Positions 18,729 to 25,409 of a stretch of DNA of 53,001 nucleotides are shown here, one piece after another. The stretch is from Verrucomicrobiota bacterium (GTDB taxonomy: Bacteria; Verrucomicrobiota; Verrucomicrobiia; Verrucomicrobiales; Verrucomicrobiaceae). Position 1 is the first letter of the stretch; each line of letters starts with the position of its first letter. The position numbers were made by a program, and so were the translations under genes. A model generated the notes under the pieces. It saw only the letters and a list, made by a program, of their open reading frames with translations. It searched no databases and was not told the origin of the DNA. Location of the stretch: NCBI GenBank assembly GCA_963204975.1, contig CAUJJC010000037.1, positions 1-53,001 on the forward strand. The letters are read 5' to 3'.

Positions 18729-18982
18729 GCAGCCACAGCGAGCACAGTGTGATCGGTCTGGCGGGCTGCATAAGTGAGCGCTGCCGTGATGTCATCCGAC
18801 TCCAAAAATTCATAGTCGGCAAGGATCTCCTCTCGAGTGGCACCCGCAGCAATCAGATCAAGAATGTCGCTCACACGGATGCGATAGCCGCGAATGCAGG
18901 GGCGACCGCCACACTTGCCGGGCTCGATGGTGATGCGTTCGAGGAGATTCATTGCTTCAATGTGCTGCTTGATTTCACTCAA
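18725..18982 (-). CDS. DUF433 protein (putative antitoxin)
   Basis: 85 residues. The signature ITIEPGKCGGRPCIRGYRI (about 17-35) followed by VSDILDLIAAGATREEI and a helical end is typical of DUF433, a small winged-helix protein that accompanies DUF5615. The start could also be Met11. The 4-base overlap with the DUF5615 gene indicates one transcript with the antitoxin first, the usual order. Confidence 0.88.
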   Translation of the reverse strand: MSEIKQHIEAMNLLERITIEPGKCGGRPCIRGYRIRVSDILDLIAAGATREEILADYEFLESDDITAALTYAARQTDHTVLAVAA

Positions 18983-19035
18983 CTCAACAGAGTTCTACCC
19001 AGAGAAGGCTGGTGTCTTAACGCCAAAGCATTAAT

Positions 19036-19867
19036 TCAGGCGTTGGGATAATAGCGTTCAGAAATGTGGATCTTGCTCCAGACCAAGCGTTCGTCTTTCA
19101 CTCCTAGTCTCTCTGCATTCTCAAGAACTAGCTGCCCCATCTTCTTGAGTTCATCGTCGTTCGTCACAATCAGTGCGTCCACATCATCCCATCGAAACTC
19201 CAGATGTTTATAGGGCTCAAAGGAGATCGCTCTCCACTCTCGCTCGTCATAGAATACCCTCCAAGTTTCCTTTTTGGTAACACGGTCCGTCCACTTGCCT
19301 TCATATATGCGAGTCAAGTGAAACGCGCCCGCAAAGTGCTCCAGCCATGATCGAACATGGTGATCAAGAATCGCATGAAGTGTTTTGACTGAATCAGGCA
19401 AACTCTTCATTTCTTCTGCCGACGGCAAATTGACGCGCACCCCGAGAAAGACGTCGCACTGTTTCAATGACACCACTCTCGTAGTGGTTTGCAAAGAGAA
19501 GCATGTCCAGAATTTCCCTTGCCTTGGTGTCTGCCTGGAACGGACTGTTCGCGTGATAATACCGGACTGGTGTGATGCCCTTTCGCATCGCCCATTCCTT
19601 CTTCATTGCGATAGCATAGTTGCCATATTGTTCACGATGGTCTCGTGATTCACTCACTGGTAGATCGCAAAAAAAGACTGCTGAAGAATGGATTCGATCA
19701 TCAACGATGTCGCTTCCACCAAAAGGATCACTTTCATAAGGCGCGAGAGCCATCTCTTCGTCACCAGGGCGAAAGCCAAATCCATCCCTCAAAGTCTCAG
19801 CGAGGTAATCATATTTGGCTAAGAATCGAAAGAGTGATGATGAACTGACGCTCATGGCATTATGCAA
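19036..19867 (-). pseudogene. AbiGi-like abortive-infection gene split by a frameshift
   Basis: Two overlapping frames together look like one AbiGi-type protein (putative abortive phage resistance). The upstream frame (19867-19394, 157 residues) has FRFLAKYDYLAETLRDGFGF, VFFCDLPVSESRDHREQYG, YAIAMKKEW and GITPVRYYH, the usual N-terminal blocks. The downstream frame (ending 19036) has LTRIYEGKW and WRVFYDEREWR, the usual C-terminal blocks. Passing from one to the other needs a +1 shift in the shared stretch of about 19400-19490. A real inactivating indel, a sequencing error or programmed frameshifting would all fit. Composition is less GC-rich than flanking housekeeping genes, which suggests transfer. 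Confidence 0.6.
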
Positions 19868-19936
19868 ATGCAGGACGCATGGACATAAGTCAACAACTCA
19901 CTCCTCGCCACCTTCGACAACGAGGTTTCACCGAGT

Positions 19937-19971
19937 CAAAACGGCTGCCCCCCTTGCGAGAAGCAGCCGTT
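19937..19971 (-). terminator. Terminator downstream of the cupredoxin fragment
   Basis: Arms AACGGCTGC (19940-19948) and GCAGCCGTT (19963-19971) pair perfectly; reading the minus strand, the stem is followed by TTTT. It lies 25 bases past the stop at 19996 and looks like the original terminator of that truncated gene. Confidence 0.65.
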
Positions 19972-19995
19972 GCTTGATTCAACTGTAGCGCAAAA

Positions 19996-20244
19996 TCACT
20001 TCACCACCGGTGTCGGCACACCACTCGTCGCGGGGTGGGACTTGAGGTAGCCGTCCACGTCTTTGGTGACGATCACTTTGCCGCCCATGGTCATGAAGTG
20101 GCCGAGGAAGGTGCAGACGAATTCGAACTCGCCTTCCTTGTTCGGGGCTTTGAATTGCAGGCGCTCGGGATTACCCCCCAGAAGTGGCCCATTCGCGCCC
20201 GCAGCTAGGTGGCCCGCGCCGGGATTATACGGCGAATTATCGAA
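19996..20244 (-). pseudogene. 3' fragment of a plastocyanin/azurin-type cupredoxin gene
   Basis: About 82 C-terminal codons remain. The piece LQFKAPNKEGEFEFVCTFLG, followed by HF and an MGGKVIV segment, matches the C-terminal copper-site region of azurin/plastocyanin-like domains: a Cys, then a His about five residues on, then a Met. The N-terminal copper His loop and any signal peptide are missing. Upstream of about 20244 the frame continues only as antisense of a groEL remnant, so the open frame to 20655 is a chimera and not a gene. The natural terminator at 19937-19971 survives. The loss of the 5' end points to a deletion or insertion junction. Confidence 0.65.
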
Positions 20245-20512
20245 GCTGGCGAGGGACTGAAACTCAAGGGCACTCTGATCGTTGCCGAAGTGAGGAAAGG
20301 CAAAGGTAACCACGGCTGCAACGTCGCCACCACCAGGTATGCAAACCTCCAAGGCAGGCGTCGTCGATCCTGCCAAGGTGACTCGCAACGCTCTCCAGAA
20401 CGCCGCCTCCATCTCCGGTCTCCTCCTCACCACGGAATGCCTCATCGCAGACATCCCCAAGGAAGAAGCCGCTGATCCGCACAGCCACAGCCACGGCGAA
20501 GGCATGATGTAA
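20236..20512 (+). pseudogene. Decayed 3' remnant of a second groEL copy
   Basis: Aligns with the last 90 or so codons of the intact groEL. The first part reads [20 protein letters not shown] (compare [20 protein letters not shown]). After TAT GCA AAC CTC, two bases are missing relative to groEL, which shifts frame; the shifted frame then matches [11 protein letters not shown] through to a [12 protein letters not shown] tail and TAA at 20510-20512. Many differences are synonymous, so this looks like an old paralogue that lost its 5' part rather than a very recent copy. It is followed by module copy B, just as groEL is followed by copy A. Confidence 0.88.
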
Positions 20513-20527
20513 TCCGTCGTCGCGTCA

Positions 20528-20651
20528 CCCGCTGGCGCGACTTCCAAGCTTCCCTCAGCATCGGCCCAACCACCAGCGCTGAGCGAAATCAAAAAAACCA
20601 CAGAACACACGAACCAAATACCCCGGAGGAGAACGCCTTCGGGGTGTTTTT
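20528..20651 (+). repeat. groEL 3' module, copy B
   Basis: Shares with copy C the segment CGCGACTTCCAAGCTT, an imperfect hairpin at 20554-20583 with loop CCCAACCA, the linker AACACACGAACC (20604-20615) and a terminator. It lies 15 bases after the remnant groEL stop. Confidence 0.85.
20617..20651 (+). terminator. Terminator of the groEL remnant (copy B)
   Basis: AATACCCCG pairs with CGGGGTGTT (one wobble), with an inner GAGG/CCTT pairing and a T5 tract. Confidence 0.85.
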
Positions 20652-20718
20652 GCATGCGAGATCACCTTTCAATGCCAAATGAATCTCAAATTGCGTTCCT
20701 TCAGGAAGCAAGGCATAA

Positions 20719-20994
20719 GCGCTTTACTTCAGCATCAAATCCCTCTCTCAACTCTGCGCACCGCGCTCGAGCGTCTTTGACACAGCCCGTCGTGACACTG
20801 TCCTCGACCTGACAGACCTTCTCGACGACAAGGTGAATGCGTCGCGATTCTTCCAAGAAAACTATCTTACCGATGGCATGAAGCAGCTACTCCGCCTTGG
20901 GCTGCATCGTCTTGCCAGCAAGAGCGATCAGGGGCTTTTTTGCTTTCTCAAGCAACAAGGGCTGGCGCAAAGCCGTGCGCTTCGCCTTCACTGA
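20719..20994 (+). pseudogene. Relic of a DUF499-family ATPase gene (N-terminal fragment)
   Basis: In one frame the region reads APRSSVFDTARRDTVLDLTD, then LLDDKVNASRFFQENYLTDG and MKQLLRLGLHRLASKSDQG, closely resembling the start of DUF499 proteins, large P-loop ATPases found in phage-defence neighbourhoods. After SDQG the family's Walker A (LTQAMGGGKTH) is recoverable only in a neighbouring frame as LSQATRAGAKPCA, so a frameshift and substitutions have destroyed it. There is no in-frame start codon and a stop falls at 20992. The rest of the gene, normally about 1,000 codons, is absent. This stretch otherwise lacks a gene from 20652 to 21122. Confidence 0.55.
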
Positions 20995-21000
20995 GAATCC

Positions 21001-21097
21001 CATCGTGTTACAACGATGATGTGCGCCGCAGAGGGTTGTTCACCCTTCTGCGAGAAGAAGTGGAGGCCGATCATTGAGGCCCTGCTCTCCACTTCTT
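21001..21097. other. Three consecutive hairpins at the 3' side of the beta-barrel gene
   Basis: CATCGT/ACGATG at 21001-21018, CGCAGAGGGT/ACCCTTCTGCG at 21027-21052 (one bulge) and a perfect 11-bp AAGAAGTGGAG/CTCCACTTCTT at 21055-21097. They lie just beyond the minus-strand stop at 21123. No U-tract follows on the minus strand, so they may stabilise the 3' end rather than terminate. Confidence 0.4.
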
Positions 21098-21122
21098 CCG
21101 TGCATTCGAGGGCAACCATCTT

Positions 21123-22334
21123 CTACAGCTTCAATTCGAAACCTAGCGTCAGCAGATCGATGTCTTTGTCAGCCACGGGTGTCTGCCCTTTCTGATATGA
21201 GAGAGACAGGCCGGCATTCTCGCTCAGCCAGAACAGAGCTTTTGCTTCGATCAAGTCGCTGAATTCGTTTGCTCCATCCAAAAGATTCCACATGGCACTG
21301 TAGCTGCCGCGCAGTTCCCAGCGGGCATTTTCCCCGAAGGGACGGAAAGCCAATTCGACCTTGCCTCCAGCACGAAACCAGTCGTCTCCTTCTGTTCGGG
21401 AAACGAACCGGCTCGTCTCAAGGACATTGCTGTAGTCGAGCCTTGGCAACAGGCGAATCAGGTAGGCCGGGCCTGACTTCTTCCCGGTCAGACTGTGAAA
21501 TTGTCCCACGTCAAAGTGATCGCCGATTTGGAACAAGGGCTCATAGGTGAAGCTTGCCCCCGCAATGCCTGCATCAAATCCAAGGTCTGTCTGGTAGTAG
21601 GGCGTAAGCATCATTTCAGAGCGAAGGCGCGCTCCGCGATGGTTGCCTTGAAGGGAAAACGGAAGGCTGAATTTGAGTTCTTCAGCGTCGCCCGTATCGG
21701 TTCCCGCCACATCCACGATGTTCCAGCTTACCGCCGGAGTGAGTGCTGCGACGTAGCTCCTGAAGATGGAGTCTTCATCCTTCACTTTGCCGTCTTTGAA
21801 GATGATCGGATAGATGAGCGCTCCCTGGGCATTCCAGGTGTCAGTGCTCGACAACCTGTTGTTCTGAAAGGTGAATGTCGCTCCCGTCACCTCATTCAGA
21901 TCCTTGCTCCAGTCCTCCACAGCAGCGCGAACTCTGATCGGGCCGATGGACCCGTGATCTCCAACTTTACGGCTGTTCTTGAAGATGCCGTCCAGCGGCT
22001 TTGGCGGCTCATCCTCGTTTGTCTCTTTGAACTCTGGCAGTTGCTGCCCTTGTCTCACTTCGGCAGGAGTGAACGGAGGAGAGTGACCGATGTGTTCTTC
22101 AAGATCACGTAGCGCTCCAGCCACCGCCTGCTCTTTTGCGTGGGGGGTCACTCCACCCAGCTTCATCAGCCGGGCATACGTGATGTTTCCCCGGCAGAGC
22201 AGATACTCGATCACTTCCTCTTTGCTCAGCACTCCATCCGTCCCTGCGAACGGCTCAGGCAGCACTTCATCGGCTGCACGCAACGCGAATGCTGAAGCAA
22301 TGGTCAGCACGGACATCAAATAGCTCGTCTTCAT
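21123..22334 (-). CDS. Predicted outer-membrane beta-barrel protein, unknown function
   Basis: 403 residues. A signal peptide (KTSYLMSVLTIASAFALRAA) is followed by a polar helical segment (about 30-115) with a Pro/Glu-rich linker, then from about 130 a run of alternating strands such as GATFTFQNNRLSS, AELAFRPFG-like pairs, WELRGSYSAMWNLL and the final LLTLGFELKL, which ends in a hydrophobic residue as many outer-membrane barrels do. I recognise no named family. The gene follows the ACP-like gene by 5 bases, so the pair is almost certainly one operon. Codon use is less GC-biased than in neighbouring housekeeping genes, in line with transfer. Confidence 0.65.
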   Translation of the reverse strand: MKTSYLMSVLTIASAFALRAADEVLPEPFAGTDGVLSKEEVIEYLLCRGNITYARLMKLGGVTPHAKEQAVAGALRDLEEHIGHSPPFTPAEVRQGQQLPEFKETNEDEPPKPLDGIFKNSRKVGDHGSIGPIRVRAAVEDWSKDLNEVTGATFTFQNNRLSSTDTWNAQGALIYPIIFKDGKVKDEDSIFRSYVAALTPAVSWNIVDVAGTDTGDAEELKFSLPFSLQGNHRGARLRSEMMLTPYYQTDLGFDAGIAGASFTYEPLFQIGDHFDVGQFHSLTGKKSGPAYLIRLLPRLDYSNVLETSRFVSRTEGDDWFRAGGKVELAFRPFGENARWELRGSYSAMWNLLDGANEFSDLIEAKALFWLSENAGLSLSYQKGQTPVADKDIDLLTLGFELKL

Positions 22335-22339
22335 GGTGT

Positions 22340-22798
22340 TTATTCGTCTCGGTTGGCGGCTGGAATAGCCTTGGTGAAAATGATCTCCGACAAGTCGCCC
22401 ACTGTGACGGCTTTCACGAGATCCCCAGGGTCTGCGTCGGCATCGACATCGTTGAAAAAATCATCCTCAATCGGTATCTCCAGGGCTTTGATGTTCGAAT
22501 CCGTGTAGTTAAGATCTTTCTTCAAACGGTCATCCACGAAAATCTCGCTCACGGCCAGTCCGGTATCCTCGGCGATCATTCGTTTGGTCCGGCTGGTGGT
22601 TTCGGCACGGTCAATCGTCTTGGCCGAATCCGCAGCCATTACAGTGGCTCGCGCTCTTGCCGTTCGTCTGGCTGGAGTCCGCGTTGTTGCGGATTCGCCA
22701 CGGGGTTTCTTCGTGAGTTGTGCAGGCCGTGCTTTGGCCCGATTCTGTTTGACCAACGCTTTGCGTGATCCCGTCTTTGTTGCTGACTTTTTGGCCAT
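22340..22798 (-). CDS. Acyl-carrier-like protein with a basic, histone-like N-terminal tail
   Basis: 152 residues in two parts. Residues 1-55 are Lys/Arg/Ala/Thr-rich (AKKSATKTGSRKALVKQNRA is typical), like a nucleic-acid-binding tail. Residues about 70-145 resemble an acyl carrier protein: RMIAEDTGLAVSEIFVDD, then LKKDLNYTDSNIKALEI with a DS pair placed like the phosphopantetheine Ser, then PIEDDFF and a late VTVGDLSEIIF. The DS motif is DSN instead of DSL and is shifted by about one residue, so modification is uncertain. It precedes the beta-barrel gene by 5 bases. A pure ACP role is not assured. Confidence 0.5.
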   Translation of the reverse strand: MAKKSATKTGSRKALVKQNRAKARPAQLTKKPRGESATTRTPARRTARARATVMAADSAKTIDRAETTSRTKRMIAEDTGLAVSEIFVDDRLKKDLNYTDSNIKALEIPIEDDFFNDVDADADPGDLVKAVTVGDLSEIIFTKAIPAANRDE

Positions 22799-22822
22799 AG
22801 GGAGATGAGGTGGGGCTGATGG

Positions 22823-22888
22823 TTAGCAACTAAGAGTCCGCCAGAAATTACCTTTGTTGTCCATTCCATTTTTTTATTCTTAGCAACT
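22823..22888 (-). repeat. Pair of 9-base direct repeats upstream of the ACP-like gene
   Basis: TTAGCAACT occurs at 22823-22831 and 22880-22888, read AGTTGCTAA on the transcribed strand. Both lie in the AT-richer upstream region of the minus-strand operon and could be operator sites. The remainder of the gene-free stretch 22799-23208 holds module copy C and nothing else I can identify. Confidence 0.35.
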
Positions 22889-23017
22889 TTTGTGATGCTG
22901 AAAGCTTCGAGTGCCCGCATCCTATGATGGAGACTTCTTGGTGAATCCCGCCACCTGTGACATGCTGGCTTCTATCCTGCCCCATGCTCTCCTTCATCGA
23001 ATCCCAGTTCCCTGTCT

Positions 23018-23141
23018 CCCGCTGACGCGACTTCCAAGCTTTCCTCAGCGCCGGCCCAACCACCGGCGCTGAGCGAAATCAAAAACCCCACACAACACAC
23101 GAACCAAACACCCCGGAGGCGAAAGCCTTCGGGGTGTTTTT
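23018..23141 (+). repeat. groEL 3' module, copy C (orphan)
   Basis: A perfect 11-bp stem CTCAGCGCCGG/CCGGCGCTGAG (23044-23073) with loop CCCAACCA, the linker AACACACGAACC (23094-23105) and a terminator. There is no plus-strand gene upstream: the nearest is the minus-strand ACP-like gene. It matches copy B more closely than copy A, including the leader CGCGACTTCCAAGCTT. Confidence 0.85.
23107..23141 (+). terminator. Terminator of orphan module C
   Basis: AACACCCCGGAGGC pairs with GCCTTCGGGGTGTT (one wobble) around a GAAA tetraloop and is followed by T5. With no upstream gene on this strand it may now only insulate glyS. Confidence 0.85.
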
Positions 23142-23208
23142 GTTGGAGGATTCTCAAACAAGAAGCCGGTCACCACTCGAAGCATGAGCCTTGGCCCCTG
23201 CTCAGCGC

Positions 23209-25101
23209 TCACAGCCGCGCCTGCAACCAGCCCAGCAAGTCGCTGATCTGGATGCGGTGCTGGGCGTTGCTGTCGCGTTCGCGGACGGTGACGGTGTTGA
23301 GCAGCTCGGGCTTTTCGCCGAGGGTGTCGAAGTCGATGGTCACGCCGAAGGGTGTGCCGGCTTCGTCTTGTCGGGCGTAGCGACGACCGATGCTGGCGGT
23401 CTCGTCGTAGAAGCAGTTCATGTGCGTCTTCAGCAGCGCATAGACTTCGCGGGCTTTGGCGACGAGTTCGGGCTTGTTCTTGAGCAGAGGGAAGACACCG
23501 CACTTGATCGGCGCGACGCGCGGATGGAAGCGCAGGACGGTGATGGTCTCGCTCTTGCCTTTGTCGTCGGTCTTGACGGTCTCATCGAAGGCCTTGGCAA
23601 TCACGGCCAGCGCCATGCGGTCGAGACCGGCGGAGGGCTCGATGACGTGCGGGACGTAACTGCCTTTGAATAGGCGCTCGAACCAGGCGCGCACGTCGGC
23701 CTCAGGCATGGGCTCGCCTTTGACCTTGGCTTGCTCGGCGGCGAGGCGCTTCTGGATGAGCGCTTCCTTCTGCTCAGGCGTGAGCTTGGCGGCGGCATTT
23801 TTGAGGTCTTCGTCGAAGACTTCCTGCGACTTGGTGCTGGCGTTTTGATGCGCGGTCAAATCGAAGGCTCCGCGTGCGGCGATGCCTTCCAGTTCTTCGG
23901 TCCCGAAGGGGAATTCGCACAGGATGTCCACGCAAGCGCGAGCGTAGTGGGCGAGGTCGGCGGGCGTCTGCCAGTAGTATTCCAGCACGTCGCCGAGGCC
24001 GATGCTCTGGTAAAACTTCGTGCGCTGATCGACCCAGTAACGGTGCCACATGTCCCAGCCCCAGTTCGCCTGCGGCTCGGACAAGTCAGCGCCTTCACTC
24101 CACGTCGCGACTTCGCCGGAGATGATCTCCACGGCTTCGTCGGGCTTGATGAAGAACTCGAGTTCCATCTGCTCGAACTCGCGGCTGCGGAAGGTGAAAT
24201 TCTTCGGCGTGACTTCGTTGCGGAAGGCCTTGCCGATCTGGCAGATGCCGAAGGGCACCTTCACGCGCGACGAGTCGAACACGTTCTTGAACTGCGCGAA
24301 GATCGCCTGCGCGGTTTCCGGGCGCAGGTAGGTCACATCGGCTTCCGTCGCGGTCGGTCCGAGGTAGGTGCGCAGCATGAGGTTGAACGGACGCGACTCG
24401 CCAAGCAAGCCACCGGACTCCGGATGGTAGTCACGTGAATCCGTAACTTGTTTGGTCTCTTCGCTGAAAATTACTGGGTCGGGAATTCCACGACTCTTGT
24501 AAAACTCGATAGCTAACTTCTGGGCGCTTTCACGAGGCTTTCCTTGCGGCAACAGCATTTCAAATCGAGCGAGTGAAATTCCTTTCTGCGCAATCACCTC
24601 AAAAGAAGCTGCTCCGATGCGCTCACGTAGCTTGTTCGCGAGAGCTGGATTGGTGAGTTGGAGGATGTTGGCGGCCAGCAATTCAGGACTCGCTACTTGC
24701 ATTTCAGCAGAGCGTTTCGCTCCTTCCTCGGAAAAAGCTCCGTCAGCTATGTAAACAGTGCCGCTTTGAGGTTCGACGTGATCCGCACGCACGCGCTTGT
24801 TCGTCAGCGAGCACTCGCGCATCATGTCGGCGAAGGTGTCCACATGACCGGAGGCCTTCCAGATCGCGGGATTCATGAGGATGCACGCGTCGAGGCCGAG
24901 GATGTCCTCGCGGTCGCGTGTCATCGCACGCCACCAGGCTTCGCGCAGGTTGCGCTTCAGCTCCGCGCCCAGCGGGCCGTAATCCCACACGCCGCCGCAA
25001 CCGCCGTAGATCTCGCTGCTAGGATAGATAAAGCCGCGGCGCTTGCAGAGGGAGACGATCTTCTCCATTTGCGCGATGGGATCAGGCTTGGTGTCGGACA
25101 T
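23209..25101 (-). CDS. glyS: Glycyl-tRNA synthetase (single-chain, class II)
   Basis: 630 residues of the eukaryote/archaea-like homodimeric type. It attaches glycine to tRNA-Gly. The catalytic core shows GGCGGVWDYGPLGAELKRN, class II motif 2 in AFRNEVTPKNFTFRSREFEQ, motif 3 in IEPSAGLDRMALAVI, and a C-terminal anticodon-binding domain (about 520-630) with PIKCGVFPLLKN. Residues about 111-228 form a long Lys/Glu/Leu-rich insertion between RADHVE and the block starting RPFNLMLRTYLGP, replacing the Cys-pair region usual there. The DNA of this insertion (about 24420-24770) is visibly AT-richer than the rest. The gene is monocistronic with a 308-base leader. Confidence 0.95.
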   Translation of the reverse strand: MSDTKPDPIAQMEKIVSLCKRRGFIYPSSEIYGGCGGVWDYGPLGAELKRNLREAWWRAMTRDREDILGLDACILMNPAIWKASGHVDTFADMMRECSLTNKRVRADHVEPQSGTVYIADGAFSEEGAKRSAEMQVASPELLAANILQLTNPALANKLRERIGAASFEVIAQKGISLARFEMLLPQGKPRESAQKLAIEFYKSRGIPDPVIFSEETKQVTDSRDYHPESGGLLGESRPFNLMLRTYLGPTATEADVTYLRPETAQAIFAQFKNVFDSSRVKVPFGICQIGKAFRNEVTPKNFTFRSREFEQMELEFFIKPDEAVEIISGEVATWSEGADLSEPQANWGWDMWHRYWVDQRTKFYQSIGLGDVLEYYWQTPADLAHYARACVDILCEFPFGTEELEGIAARGAFDLTAHQNASTKSQEVFDEDLKNAAAKLTPEQKEALIQKRLAAEQAKVKGEPMPEADVRAWFERLFKGSYVPHVIEPSAGLDRMALAVIAKAFDETVKTDDKGKSETITVLRFHPRVAPIKCGVFPLLKNKPELVAKAREVYALLKTHMNCFYDETASIGRRYARQDEAGTPFGVTIDFDTLGEKPELLNTVTVRERDSNAQHRIQISDLLGWLQARL

Positions 25102-25140
25102 GGGACGTGTGGATTTGGGGTTGGCGAAAAGGGGCGCGAA

Positions 25141-25280
25141 CTACCGGCATCGCACCGGTTTCAGCAAGCGGAAAGGCAGCCGCAGACACGTTCTGTGATT
25201 CGCATCACAAATGCACCAGAGGCGGGCGAAACGTGCGGTTGAATGCATTGATAGCAGGAGCCTGACCGGCAAATCTGCCG
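25141..25280 (-). other. Cluster of small inverted repeats in the glyS leader (possible structured RNA)
   Basis: Four stems lie within 140 bases: ACCGG/CCGGT (25143-25159), TGTGAT-TCGC-ATCACA (25194-25209), AATGCA/TGCATT (25210-25249) and CGGCA-AATC-TGCCG (25267-25280). They fall in the 308-base gap between the dCMP deaminase and glyS, both on the minus strand. I do not recognise a known riboswitch, T-box or other RNA class; the remainder of the gap shows nothing. Confidence 0.3.
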
Positions 25281-25409
25281 AATGACAGCAAGACTTGAGC
25301 AGACGTTTTGAGCCCCTGGCTTGAAGGCTCGCCACCTGTTGTCTTCACCCATTCGTCCCTTCGCTCCTGGTTTGCATCCAGGTGGTTCGAGGCGTTTGCC
25401 GGAGAGGCT

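Noticed and set aside
20209..20475. 88-codon plus-strand frame in the groEL remnant
   Set aside because: It matches groEL only for about 28 codons and then runs out of frame, so it was treated as a pseudogene.
19996..20655. 219-codon minus-strand frame covering the cupredoxin and groEL remnants
   Set aside because: Only its last 82 codons resemble a protein family; the rest is antisense to a groEL fragment and its terminator.
25102..25409. tmRNA, RNase P RNA or tRNA in the glyS leader
   Set aside because: No tRNA-like CCA end, no tag reading frame and no RNase P core sequence were found on either strand.
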